Shown: positions 49,804 to 63,900 of the stretch, in pieces
How the letters are laid out: each line of letters begins with the position of its first letter
Position numbering within the stretch: the stretch's first letter is position 1
NCBI GenBank assembly: GCA_020226215.1
Contig: CM035233.1
Location: 71,863,317-71,927,316, forward strand
Direction: 5' to 3'
Source: Sindora glabra
Lineage: Eukaryota > Streptophyta > Magnoliopsida > Fabales > Fabaceae
DNA length: 64,000 nt
Position numbers and translations under genes: made by a program
Notes under the pieces: model-generated
The model's input: only the letters and a program-made list of their open reading frames with translations
What the model was told of the DNA's origin: nothing
Databases searched by the model: none

Positions 49804-50400
49804 TGTTGGAAAAATAAAAAGTATTTCAAAAGTCTTAATATAATATGAATTCCCACGTTACTTGAATTAGGTTTTATATACAAGATCTCGTATATGAGAT
49901 AATAAACAAACAAATATATATTGGACTTGCATACATGAATCAGGTTAAATTAAGTATAAAAGTTGAACTAGCCCTTTTGCTATGAGCATCTTGTGAGACT
50001 TGACCAAAGTTTAGTTTTAAACTATGTTTAAGAAATAATATTTTATTAATTTCCTAATAGCTATTTTTCAACAATCATTTTTCAAGGATTATTTTTTATC
50101 AACTATTTTACCATGGTTATATCTTCCTTTTATAAAAATCAATCACTTAAGCATTTGAAAGAGACGCAAATTAGAAAAACTCCCACTACTTTTTCTCTTT
50201 GCGTTTCTAGTTTGTCATCTTCTTGTTTGGTTACATATTTTTCTGCTGCCTATTTATGTTTTAATTGTGTAATCAAAATAGAAGGACTTGTTGAATTCTA
50301 AGAGATTTTCACAAAAAAACTTTATAGAAATAATCTTTGAAAACAGTGAATTTATATATGTCAGATTCCGATTTTTACAACACGCTCAAGATTGGATAGG
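49804..50400 (+). repeat. 3' LTR of the Copia element
   Basis: Starts TGTTGGAAAAATAAAAAG after the purine-rich GAGGGAT. It matches the left LTR and lacks the MITE. It ends near GATTGGATAGG; no clean CA terminus or 5-bp target duplication was established. Confidence 0.7.
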
Positions 50401-50577
50401 CGATGATTATACTACATTTTGTAGGATTACTTACGCTGAAAGTGAACTCCCTCATGGAACTTGAATATTGGTGTCACTGGTGAATTTTAAAGTTTTCCAT
50501 AACAACAACTACTTGGAGATAAATTTTTTTCATAAACACAACTACTTGAAAAAGTTTTTCACAACAAATGTTTAGAA

Positions 50578-51715
50578 ATCATTTAAAATGGTTTTACTTA
50601 TTATTAGTAAGCACTTAAAACTTTTTTATTTCAAAAATGGCATATGAATTGATTCTTCACTTTGACCAATAAAAATTGGACAAAGAATAATTTACAAAAA
50701 CAAAGTTTTGTTTATTGATGAACGAAAGTACATATGAATGAATTCGATACCTGAAACAAAAATAGACTAAGTGAAATTAAATGAAACTAAAGATAGATAT
50801 ATAAAATGCAATTTATTTTTTTTTATATGATCTACTTAAATTAAGATTTAAAAATAAACATGATTTATGATGAAAATATACAATTTCACTCGATTAATTT
50901 ATTGAATTTTACCCATGCAAGAGAAATTAAGATGCTTGTTTCCATGTTGTTTAATGAACGTGCAATTTATTAAATTGTAAATCATTTAAAATGGTTTTAG
51001 TTATAATTTGTAAGCACTTAAATTTTTTTATTTCACAAATAGCATATGAATTGATTCTTCACTTTGATCGTTACAAATTGGACAGAGAATAATTTAGAAA
51101 ACAAAGTTTTATTGTGTTAATAATAAAAAATGTATGTGAACAAATTCGATACTTAAACATAAATAAATCAAGTGAAATCAATTTATTTCTTTTTTATTTG
51201 ATCTATTTAAATTAAGATATAAAAATAGACATGATTTATGATGAAAATATACAATGTCACTCGATTAATTTATTGAATTTTACCCATGCAAGAGAAATTA
51301 AGATGCTTGCTTCCATATTGTTTAATGAACGTGCAATTTATTAAATTGTAAATCATTTAAAATGGTTTTAATTATAATTTGTAAGCACTTAAATTTTTTT
51401 ATTTCACAAATAGCATATGAATTGATTCTTCACTTTGATCGTTACAAATTGGACAGAGAATAATTTAGAAAACAAAGTTTTATTGTGTTGATAATAAAAA
51501 ATATATGTGAACAAATTCGATACTTAAACATAAATAAATCAAGTGAAATCAATTTATTTGTTTTTTTATTTGATATATTTAAATTAAGATATAAAAATAG
51601 ACATGATTTATGATGAAAATATACAATTTCTCTCGATTAGTTTATTGAATTACTCATGTGAGAAATTGAGATGCTTGCGTCCATATTGTGTAATGAACGT
51701 GTAATTTGTTAAAGT
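50578..51715 (+). repeat. Three-copy tandem repeat, unit about 370-403 bp
   Basis: Units begin ATCATTTAAAATGGTTTTA at 50578, 50981 and 51352. Each contains GCATATGAATTGATTCTTCA, ATGATTTATGATGAAAATAT and ATGAACGTG. Copies 2 and 3 are nearly identical while copy 1 is more divergent and longer, so the second duplication is recent. It is non-coding and satellite-like, immediately downstream of the Copia element. Confidence 0.9.
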
Positions 51716-54700
51716 GTGAGAAGATATTCTTTAAAAGAAAAAGAACATAAAACAAGAAGTGGAATTCAAATCCACCACTGATAGAGCTCTAGAAGCACTT
51801 TCATAAAGACTGAGAATTTTAAGAGAATTTGTGGCCGTGGGGGACACTTGTTAATTAAATATCTAAAAGGAAGCATCGCGCGCTTCTACGAACAACAGCT
51901 AAAAGCAACTTAAACAACACTTTTTATACTTTTGGCCCGGGAACTAAACTCCACACAGGGATTCCTGTCTTTTATGTATTGTTCCTTTCTTTTTTAATCA
52001 TAGAGGTTTTGAGCAGTAAAGTTTCAAAATACAAGTGTTGTGTTAGAGAAAACTATAATTTATCTACCTATAATATGATTTACTTGTATATAACTATTTG
52101 TAGTTTACAAAATAATAACATATATGTATATGATATTGAATCGAGACAAGTTCGCACAGATATCAGATAAAATGAAAACAATACTAGTTTTATTAACGTT
52201 TTTATCTATTTATGATTTTTTTTTACTTTAATTTTCCTTGCATTCTTGACCTTCAAATAATTATTTTGAATTTAGAAAACTTTCTGATGGTACAATGTAA
52301 GGATTTGTCCCAAATTCTATTAATTGTAATTGATGATTATTTCTAATTTTTCTATTAAAATTATTATTGTTATCAATTTATAGTTATTTTTAATTTTGAA
52401 TTATTCTTTGGCTTAAATTAAAATTATCTTGTTTAGTATTTTTAGCATGATCAAATTGTCAAAGAGACCAAAAAGGGGAAGTTTGTATTTGTAACCTACA
52501 TAAACTAAAATCTCACAATTGTTTTTATTCTTTTAGTAAAATTATTTATATCAAGAGTAAAGAATATATATATTATTTTTTGACAATATATATTGTTGGT
52601 TAGAGAAAGACTGTAGGATATTTCAGGTGTATTTGTATTTCGATTATAAGTTTGAGAGTGGTCAAATACTTGTATTATCTATTTTTAATTTTTCTTGATA
52701 AATTTTATTTATCATCTTCATAATATTTAAACATTTTTCAATTCTAGTAATTTTGTGTTATATTTGAGAAGTTTTCAAAATATATAAATAAATGGGACGA
52801 AAGTTATGATTAGGCTCTGTTTATTTTATCAAAAATATTTTTTTATCTAAAGTAAATGAGTGACATATTATTTATATACATTGATTAAAAAAATATTATA
52901 CTAAAAAGCAATGAGGAAAAATAAATTTATGTTTGTTTGATATAATAATGGAATAATTGATGGATTTGAGTGCATATTGTGATTTTATATTTGACACAAC
53001 TTTTTAGTAATAATTACTTTTTTTATGGAGAACTAATGTTAAGGGCTTCTCATCATAGTTATAAAATAGGCACAAGAGATAATTTACTTTTTAATCATGA
53101 TTTTTCTCTTACTAAGCCTTTACACTAATTATCTTTTAAGAAAAATTTATTATTACTAAAAGTTATATTAAATGTAAAACCAAATTATAAACTATAATGA
53201 ATAATCAATCAATGACCATTTTAAAGTCATTTGGTTCATACAGAAAGTGAATTTTTATAGGAAATTAGGCTTCTTAAAATGTAAATTTCTTGTAACTTTT
53301 CAAAAAGTGCTCAAAATTATTTAATTAATACTAAAAAATTAATACTTTCAAGTAATCAACTTTTTGTATTTTGCTTGATTTAACTCTAAACTTGCTAAAA
53401 AAATATTATGTAAATAATTAATATATTATTCAAAATTGTAATAAAAAATAAGAAATATTAATAAATTTTAATTATCTCTAACTATCTTTTTATTAATCAT
53501 TTCTCTAATCTCTTTTTTTATCATATTTTTTTAAATTAATAATTTCTTATTTTTATATTTACAATAAAAATAAAATTAGTCTATATAAAAAAATTAATAT
53601 TTCTTATTTAATTATACATATATATATTTCTTAAATTATATTAATATAATTGAAATAAAATATAATTTAAATGGAGAAAATTATTATTTAAATATATAAA
53701 GCAACAAAAAATTAATTCTATTAAGTTCACATAAACTAGATAACAAATATAATTTTTTTATTTTTATAATTGAATATCAAAATAATAAAGATAATAAATA
53801 TAAAATAATGTATAATATAATAGATGTATATAATAAATATTCTATTTAGAACTAAATTTCTATTATAATTATATTTATGATATAATATTTAATATTCATT
53901 TATTTAATTTTATGTAATACTTATTCTATTTATTATGTTTTGTATAATTAATAAATTATATTTATCATTAATAAAATATATTTATTATAATATAATTTTT
54001 AAATAGTGGGAAAAATGTTAAATTGATTATTAAGGAAATTAAGTAAAGGTAATTTTATATTTCTATTTATAAATAATATAGGAAGTTCTTCTCATCAAGA
54101 GGATTTAGGTAAGCAAATTATCATAGTTTATGAAAAGTAAAGCTTTTCAAAAAGTTTTACTTTCTCCATTTTAATAATTAATACCCAACCAAACAATTGA
54201 AGAATTTTTTACTTCCCAAAAATTGCACTTCACATATTACTTCTCTCAATCAAACAACCTCTTATTTTTATCATTATATAAAATAATCTCAAGTTCATTT
54301 TTCAAATAGATGATATTATTTTCTATTATATTTTCTTATATTTAAAATTAAATAAATAAAATATTTTTATCATTTAAATATTTTATAATTATAATTGATG
54401 ATTTTCATTAAAACAAATGGATCTTTAATCATTAATTCCCTCTATTACCATTTATAGGGTTATCAAATAGGTGGATTGGTCCAACTCAAACTAAGTTTGT
54501 GCATATTTTAATTCATATTATTGATTCTATATTTAAAAAAAATGAATTTTAAGTAATTTAATTTGATTTAATTTATATGATCTATAAACTTTTATTATAA
54601 AATTTGTTGATCAATTCGGCTTATATTGATTTATGCAAATTAATTCATATAAATCCATGATTAAAATGGTTAGGATGTTTCACTCCACCTATATATCTGG

Positions 54701-55275
54701 TTTAGTCTAGCACACTCCATAAATTTAGATACATTTTGATAAGCCTGTACACTCCTCTCAGTCCTTTCTCATTGTTTCTCCTTCTGGACTCTTCTAACTC
54801 CACACATTTCTCCTCAACAACCTAATCCTTCTAAAAATTAATAACAAATTACATTATGGTACCACTTTTTGGACTCTTTTTTGAAAAAGTGCTAGTATTG
54901 ATTTTTATTTCAAAGAGATACCAATATTATGAATTATTACTATTATATTCTCAAAATACCTTTTTTTAATTATTTTTCATTTTTATCCTTTTTATATGAG
55001 ATTTTCTATTATTTTCCATCCATTTTTACTGCTTTATGTGTATATTTTGAATCTCAATCCTTATTTAGTGTTTATGGTTGATTGATCTCCTCTATTTTCT
55101 AATTGTCATTACATTTATTAATTATCTCTTTTTTCCGATTACATTGTTGTTAGATAATTATGATTTTTTATCAATAGAATAATATCTGTTGCTCGTATAT
55201 GAGTGTAGAGGTGAAACTGTGATATTAGAGATTAACACTTGTATGGATTATAATAATTTAGTTTGAATATTATGT
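51716..55275. other. AT-rich gene-free stretch
   Basis: A short block at 51840-51960 is less biased but carries no recognisable product. 53220-54265 may be a decayed TIR element, with left CATTTGGTTCATACAG and right end, reverse-complemented, GAGGTTGTTTGATTGAG, but the ends are too diverged to be sure. Confidence 0.4.
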
Positions 55276-57910
55276 GTGAATTTTAAGGACTTGTTTGCCA
55301 GTGACTTTTCCCTGTCATATTCTTTTCTTGGTCATTTTATTTATTTACTAAGGAATAAGTCAGAACTAGAAAATATGACTGACTTGGTTTGTATTTTGGA
55401 TTTGAAATATATGAATCTGAGTGTTAATAGTAGTTCGAGTTCTATATCACATTCACTCTGTAATGGTGTTACTATTTTAAAGAGATAAGTTATTGTTTCG
55501 AATATGATAGAGTGTGATAAGGCCTTGGTTATAAGTTTGTGTTCTTCAAATAGTAATAAGATTTTATTATCTAATTCATGATCATGTGCAATTAACCATG
55601 TTAGTTAAAGGTTCTATAGTGGTGTTGTTGAGTTTAGGAATATACTATGCAAGTATTTGATTTAGAGAGATTTTTCATTTGATTATATTAAGAATACAAA
55701 AATAAAAGTGGTAGCTATATACTTAAAGAAGCATAAGGAAAGCTGTGAGTGGGCTGTAACCACTTCATTGTGTAAGGTGAATATTTTTTTATATTAAAAA
55801 GTTAATAAATCATCACACTTGTGGTTACGTGTTGAATAATTCAACTTCAAAAGGGATGAGATTCAAATTGATTTCTAAATTAATTGTTAATTTAGTTAGG
55901 GGTCCCCATCTTTGATGGTTAGTAAAGTTGTAAATTATTTTCAAAATAATTATGGATTGGCAATTCCCTATTGCACTAGCAATGTCCTATTGCAAGGTAT
56001 GACGTGCAATGAAAAAAGTAAAAGGTATGATATTTAGTGATTTTGATGACTTTTTCAAATAAATCAGTTAGTATGTATTTGCTATGAACGAAATAAATCC
56101 TAATAGCTACATTGTGGTGGACATGGATAATAGTAATAAGAGACTTAAAACGATGTTTATCGCATTTCGTGCTTATATTAAAAGATTCATGTTTTGTAGA
56201 CCTATTTTATTTATTGATAGAACTTTTTTAAAGTCTAAGTTTAAGGAGGTCATCCTATCAGCTACTGGTAAATATGGTAATCAAGGTGAGTTTTTTTCTT
56301 TTTAGGTTTATTGTGTAGAATTTTTCAATCAAGAATGATTCTATTTGCCTATTTGATTTGTGTTACTATTTAAAGGCTAAATAGTAATATGATATCCTTT
56401 ATTACTATTTAGTCTAAAAATAGTAACATGAAAGGCCTTATATTTTTTCTTTTCTTTTCTTTTATTGGTATTTTTATTTAGAATATCCCCTCATTTAGAT
56501 ATTTTATTTTGAGTTTTGACAATATTACTATTTAAAAATTAAACAGCAATATAAAAGCATTGGTGTTATTTTTTGATAGTTTTTTTATTAATGAAAGTTA
56601 ATCTGGCAATTTAATCTTAATTTTTGTTAATTAGATTGATAATTAGATGTACATATTTAGCTACTAAATTGATGTTATTGTCATGAGAAGAAATAGTAAT
56701 ATGGAAGTAGTGCTGTTATTTCTTATAAGTTTTACTATTAGTAAGAATTGATTTGTTTATTTATTGTGTTTATTTGATTAATGTTATTGTTTTCATCTAA
56801 ATAGTAACACGACTTATATTGAATATTATGTTTTTGTTTGTTATGATTGTTTCATTTTAGGTTGTTTCCTTTAGCTTTTGTTATGGTTAATTTTGAAAAT
56901 TAAGAGAATTAGTTTTGATTCCTTTCATAGTTGTTTACAGTAGTTGATGCAAACTAACGAGTGACTTTTATTTTGTATCATAATTTAGGATTGCTTGAAG
57001 TAAGACCCAAGGTTTTTCCAATAGCATCTTACTTTTTTATCTGCATCATTTCATTTAAAATAGAATTTGATGGATAAATTCAATAGTACTGCATTTTCAA
57101 ATTCTTTCATGGAACACATAGTTCATTTACTTAGAATTTATGCATATTCCCCAACAATAGGTGCATTCAATGAGAATTTGGAAGTTTTTAAATGCAAATG
57201 AGATAAGATTGCTTAGAATTTTCTCACAGGGCTTGTACTTAAATATTGAACGAATGCTTTTAGCCATAATTGTTATTATGGTAAGATGATATCAAACACA
57301 AGTGAATCTTACAATTCTTAGATTCGTTTAGATTCGTGATGCTAGGAAATTGCCGATCACAAATATGGTTGATAACATGTATTCAAAGCTGATAAAGTGA
57401 TTTGCTAAATACAGGTCTGAATCATTAGGTTGAAATAAGGTTATTTATCCTATCTAGGTATCGAGATTAGATTTACACTTAAGAAAGTGCAGAGGTTGGG
57501 TTGTTAGGAAGTTATCAAAACTATTTTTGAAGTGTTAGTAGATCCAACTATGTGTGATGATATTTCTAAGCATAGTTGCACTTGTCACCAATGGCAATTA
57601 GATATTTTTCCTTATGTTCATGCAATTGCCACTATCAAAAGATATAGGATTTCTATGAATGGGATTGTTAAGAATTATTTTCTTATGAACACGTATAGCA
57701 AGATTTATGATCACTATTCCTACAATGCTAAGGTAAGAGGTTAATGTAGGAGAGGAAGCAACTATCTTATCTTTGATTTTAAAAAGACAAGTAAATAGAT
57801 CTAGAAAGATGAGGATTAGGTTAAAGGGTGAGTGCATTAGAAAAATTAAGTATGAAAAATGTGACAAATTAGGACATTACAATAAGAAAAAATGCAAGGA
57901 GCCAGCTTGA
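55276..57910 (+). pseudogene. Broken mudrA-type (MULE) transposase
   Basis: Recognisable transposase segments lie in order on the plus strand but in changing frames, with many stops. About 55675-55775 holds the N-terminal MuDR zinc-finger-like part (WAVTTSL). 56084-56285 is a well-preserved start of the MULE transposase domain (NPNSYIVVDMD, then CRPILFIDRTFLKSKF with the first catalytic Asp, then ATGKYGNQG). About 56990-57440 holds its C-terminal part (KVFPIASYFF, NSFMEHIVHLLR, ARKLPITNMVDNMYSKL). About 57540-57640 holds the SWIM zinc finger (CTCHQW, then H at the last ligand). About 57840-57905 holds a CCHC-like knuckle (KCDKLGHYNKKKC). The central part of the catalytic domain, with the second Asp, is missing between about 56286 and 56985, where there is a donor-like CAAGGTGAGT and hairpin repeats. 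It cannot encode an active enzyme. Confidence 0.85.
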
Positions 57911-60900
57911 ATGCAATTTTTATATGGCACAATTATATTTTTTATGATTCTTTTACTTTGTAAAAAGAAATAGTAATGTCATTCAAATATGGTAACATAA
58001 ATAGTTATTGGTTAGTATTAATAGTTACTATGTTTCTGTTTATTTAATGTTAATAGTAACATCAACGAAAAATTTAAAATAAATAAATGAATCAATTCTC
58101 AATAATAACAAAACTGTCAAAAAATAACGTCTTATTGTTTGGTCTCCAAATAGTAACATCAATAAAAAATAACAAAACTACTAAAAAAATATATTACTAT
58201 TTAATCTCCAAATATATGGGATTCGTATTATTGTTTGGGATCAAAATAGTAACACGATGCAAAAAAATATAAAATACTAAACAAATAGAGGTTGTTTCTT
58301 AATAGACTTTGAGAGTACTATTTCATTGAATAAGATAAGATGAAGTGATACATGTGTATTCAAGTAGCCCAAGAAAGACAATGAGTGTACGTGTTATTAT
58401 TTTGCATTTAACAGTAACATCAAGACATGATAGTAAGATGTTACTATTTTATATGTAACAATAACATATAAATTTTTGGAGACATAATATAACATATTAT
58501 CTTTTTGCTTAATTTTAAGATATCAGACTAAAAATTACACAATTACTTACATGTTACTATTTTTATTCTAAATAGTAATATCAAGGCAAAAGTTGTAAAC
58601 ATAAGAGCAAATAAATTTTAATTGTTAAAAGAAATTAGAAATAAGAATATGCTTAATTTTTATTAACATTTAAAATTAAATGTTACATACAATTGAATTT
58701 AACATGTTACATATAATTGAATGTTATACACAATTGAATTTAACTTACAAATAAATAAGAAAGTACATAAGAATTATCTTTAGCTAAAAGGATTGAAATT
58801 CTTGAGGAAGTTATTCACTAATTTTGCCTTGTATTTCCTTCTAGTTTCCAGCAAAAAATATTCTTCAAATTCTTTATTCTTGTATATATCTTTTATTTGT
58901 TTGCATACAAAAATGTCGTAATCTTACTTAAAATTGTAAATTTGTGGAATGAGTTAGTTTGATATATCTTAATTAAGGTGCTTGTGGATTAGTAAAAGAG
59001 ATGTTACTTACGATCTAGACTGTTGTTGTTGTAATCTTTCGTATGATATGAAATAAAAAAATGGCTCTACAGTTGCTAATTCTACTCCTATATCCATTTT
59101 ATTCTTGTAAAAGATTTCATTCTTATTTTCCTTATAATACTCATTCTATTGTTCAATTACTAAGTTACATAGGATATCCAATCAAAAAAATAACATGTTA
59201 CTATTTAATTTGGAAACAATAATATTAAATAAAAATTGAAAATAAATTAACAAATGAAGCATCATTAATAATAAAATTAATAAAAAATAACATATAGCTA
59301 TTTTTAGAATAAACAGTAACATATTTTTTTAATTTAACATGTTACTATTTAGTTTGAAAATAGTAACATAACCAAACAAATAAAATAAATAGATAAATCA
59401 AGTATAATAAATAATAAAACTGTATGAAAATAATATGTTACTATTTGCATACTAAATAGTAATATATTATTCTTTTGATTTGACATATTATTGTTTAATT
59501 TGAAAATAATAATATTAATTAAAAATAAAATAAATAGATAAATTAAGTATTATTAACAATGAAACTACCAAAAAATAATATGTTATTATTTTCAAACCAA
59601 ACAATAACATCAACTAAAAATAACACATCAACCAATATAACTCCATAATAATTAGTATTTAATCATAATTTAAGCATCACCCATCACCATTTTGGTATTA
59701 AGAAGGTATGGATCTGTAGTCCTCTCTTTTTTTAGCATTATTGAGTTATAAGAAGTCCACTTGTACTCTACATTGTTGAGCACAAGCAGTGTATAGTGAT
59801 TAGGATTTATATAACCTTAACACCCATTGAGTTTATTAGGAATACAATAATTTCTATAGTTATTACTTGCTCTACCTTTTGATCAAACTTGAGTTTCCTT
59901 ATTTTTTTGTAAAATCGAAATAGGTTTACCATATAAAACTGTCAATATATTTTGAACATGATTTAGTATCAAATTATTTTCCATATGTCATATAAAATCT
60001 TACCTAACAAATGTTGTTGAATACAAATATCTTATTATTACTAGATATACTAGCCATATTAAGCATAAAACTATCAATATATTTTAAACATGATTTAGTA
60101 TCAAATTATTTTCCATATGTAATATTTAGGAATGGATTTAAGATCTTACCCAACAAATGTTGTTGAATACAAATATCTTGTTGTTGTTGGATATGCCAGC
60201 CATGCTGAGCATTAATGCATAGGGATCTATAATCTGAAATTGAAAGATTGATTTTTATCAAATAAATTGATTAAGAAGAAATCAAACTCCAAAAAAGAGT
60301 AAAATAATAAAAAATTAATAAAATGATGAAAATAACAACATAAGAAGTTACATATTGCTATTTTAACTCTAAACAGTAATATCATATTTTGAAGTCTAAA
60401 AATGTTCAATGCTGCCATATTACTATTTCAATTCTAAATAGTAATATGATTATAAAAGGAATAACATAAAATATTAATATTGTAAAATTTCAAAAAAACA
60501 TATATTTGATGTTATTAACTTTTCTATGAGCACATTCAGCAACTCCTCAAATGTTATGTACAAGCCTATTGAGGAAATGTTCAGACAAGAGATCTGCGAA
60601 TGATAATATGGTGCAGAAATTAGTTAAGGTACCAGACAATAATATTAAGTTAATCAAAGTAAATAGTAACAAAATAGCATATGACTTATGATATTTTTCC
60701 TATTTTTTGTACTTTGACTAGTTTTCTTCTTAGCATCTTTAAGAAGGCATTTTACAGCTGGCCATTTTGAACTTATTGTTAACTTTTTAGTTTATTTCTT
60801 TTTAGTTAGTTCTACAGTTGTTTCCTCTAAAATGATTACAGAAGAATCCTTACATTTGTTAATCTTTTCCTTAGTAATTGTTATTGATTGTTATGTGTGT

Positions 60901-63900
60901 GTTATTATTTTTTATGCTTTTTGTGTGGTTTGGAGTAAATGTATTTAGTGTCCCATTTTATTTTTCTTATTTTCATTTTAATTTGTTTGACCATTGACCT
61001 TTGAATATGTTTAGTTTGGGTTGTTGTTCTTCTTGTACAATTTCTATTTTTTCCTGTGTAACCATTTGCACAGTCATTTTTGTGAGCCATGTGATTAGTT
61101 AGTTATTTTGGTTTTTAAGACTTGCATTTTGCTATTGCAATGTGTCAATAATAATGTTAAAATTGTTTATTTGTGTTGTTATGTCGAAAAGTTATATTCA
61201 GAGCTATGTTTTTTCTTTTATGAGGTTTGTGATTATTTGTTTATTTTATTATAGTTGTTCCTCTAACCTTTGCAATTTCTTTGTTAGAAACTTTAATTCA
61301 TCGATTAATTAGTTTATCTTATTGATTGTGCTAAGGACATGATCCCTCAGCTGTTGTACATTTTTATTTTATTGTTTGTGCTGTTCTTATTAGGATATTA
61401 CTATTTCCATGAATTACTCTAATGTTATTTTTTGAGGTTTCATGACATACTATGCGATTATTGTGTTATCGTTAGTTTCAAAGTCCTTTGATTAGGAAGG
61501 CGTAATTTATGTTTTTTTTTATTTTTGGTATTCGATATTTTATTTTTCATGTGTTGTTCATATATGAGGATAGTAAAGGAGGTTTGTTTCTTAGTTTGTT
61601 GGTGCCAGCTCTTTATTGACCACTTGAAACATAAAAATGGTTGTTTATTAGTGTTATTAGTTGACATATTTCCATTTTAGTGAGAAAACGTAACATAAAG
61701 TGAAAGATTAGTCGATAGCATAACAATAACATGTATAAAGGAAATGACGTTGTCCAAAGGTTATCTAAAATTAGTTGGCAAGTTTCTTTTTCAGTTAGTG
61801 TATGAGGAGTCCCAGGTCTTAGTTAAGGCATCTCAATATTTTTTAATCTTAAGGTCCTTTCAATATATTTATTGTCTCATACAGCCAATACTATTAATAA
61901 TATAATGTAATATTGTCAAATCTATTTTTAATGCAAGTTGGATTTAAAGTGGAGTAAAAAAAGGATCTTTTCACGTCATTAATAATAAAACTGCTAAAAA
62001 AATATCATATTACTATTGACAGACCAAACAATAACATGTTGCTATTTAATCTTCAAATAATAATATTAACAAAATTTTAAAATAAATAAAAAATTAAGTT
62101 TTATTAATAACAAAACTACCAAAGAACATGCTATTGTTTGATATTCAAATAATAACATCAACTAAAAATTTAAAATAAATACATAAATTAAGTCTCATTA
62201 ATAATTAAACTATTAAAGAATAACATGTTATTTAATCTCCAAATAGTAACATCAACAAGAAAGTCAAAATAATTAGAAAAATGAATTCTTATTACTATTT
62301 GGTCTCCAAACAGTAACATAAACTGAAAATCTAAAATAAATGAATAAATTAAGTCACACTAATAATCAAATCACTAAAAAATAATATGTTACTATTTAGT
62401 TAAATAGTAATATTACTTATAGACCAAATAATAATATGTTACTGTTTGATCTTTAAACAGTAATATTAATCAAAAGTCTAAAATAATTAAATAAATGAAT
62501 TCTTATTATCAACAAAATTGCCAAAAAACATGCAATTAAATGAATAAAAATAAATGAAGATAATGTCGAAAAAAATGACATGAAGCAATACAAGTTGGAT
62601 AATAGTAACTTACTAGCAATAACATGACACAACCTGTGGTATTTGGTGGCTTGTCGTTTGTAATTGAATTTATTAGTTATTGATGTATGTGTGTAGACCA
62701 CAAATATTCTATTATATCATGTTTGCATTCAACATATTTGAGGTAGGACCACGCGAGTGTCTAAGCCCTACTTGATACAAATAAGATCATTAATAGCATT
62801 AGTGTCATGAGCTGTGAGACCTCCTAAATATTTATTTCTGATGTTCCGCCCACTACCCATTGAAGTGCTTCAAATATAGTTAGTTTTGTAAAGTGTCATT
62901 GGCCATGAAATTATCTGCTCTCGAACTTTGATTGTAGCTTCTTACTTGTTGTTGTGTTAAAAAGGCAGTCTCTATCTCTTATTGCAAAAATAAACTTCAC
63001 ATATGTAGGTGTGATGTTAAGATGTTTGCTCTCAATTATGAATTTATTGCACTTTGAGGATAAGGTGGTAATTATTACCTATATTTCTTAATTACTCTTT
63101 TGACACATACTGCAATGAAGTTCTTTTGTGATTATGACATTAAGAAATAGCTAGAAAAGGTTTTGTTGCAGCACTCTTGTGTAGCTCTCGTTGAAATGAA
63201 GATCATTAATCTACTTTATACACGCTAGGAAATTTGATCTGTATTGTTAAAATTTTCTAACTACTTCTTTAACTACCTCTCTTTGTTTAATTATTTTATT
63301 GCCTTTCTATTTAGAGATAAAGAAAAATGCCTTGATTAGATTCGTCATAAATTAAGCTAAAAATTAGACAATGCCACATTACTATTTTATGTAAGATAGT
63401 AATATCAATGAAAAAATGATGTTACTATTTGTAATGCAAACAATAATATTATGCAAAAAATACAAAATTCTTCCATAGTTAAAGAGTGTTTCTTAATCAT
63501 CATTAAAAGTATGGTTCCAAGCAAAAAAGTGACATCAATTGTTATATGTATATTGAAATAAGATGATAAAAATAATCATTATACATGTTATTATTTTTGC
63601 ATGTAACAGTAGCATGTAGAGGTTTAAAATATAACATAATATATTATTGTCTTTTGTTATTATGATAAAATGAGCTTAAAAATTACACAATTACTTATGT
63701 ATTACTGTTTGGTTACTATCTGGTGTCAAATAGTAATATTATTAAAAAAACTAAATTAAGATATGAAAAAATAACATGAGGACTATCATGCTGATATTTG
63801 AGCTTAAGATGGATTGATCAAGTAAAAATTAAAGTTATTTATGAGAAAAAATTGAAGCATAACATTTGGGATTAGATGTTATTGTTTAGGATCCAAACAA

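Larger units (their letters stand above)
45177..50400 (+). mobile_element. Degenerate Copia-type LTR retrotransposon
   Basis: Two direct repeats, both starting with TGTT and preceded by purine-rich GGAT (about 45177-46120 and 49804-50400), match over several hundred bases. Shared words include AATATATATTGG, AAATTAGAAAAACTCCC and AAGCATTTG. Ahead of the right copy, the plus strand at 49108-49179 encodes the C-terminal RNase H signature of Copia polyproteins: an INYMKSK segment followed by LTKP. About 46280-46560 may be gag debris. The interior is only about 3.7 kb, much shorter than a full Copia element, and every frame has stops, so most of gag-pol is lost. No tRNA-primer site was found. LTR ends are approximate. 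Confidence 0.75.

Noticed and set aside
53220..54265. TIR element
   Set aside because: End similarity (TTTGGTT / TTTGATT words) is too short and diverged to be certain; mentioned only within the gap description.
62750..63240. Ulp1-protease or DUF1985-like gene on the minus strand
   Set aside because: A few residues looked suggestive, but frames break constantly and no catalytic motif is present.
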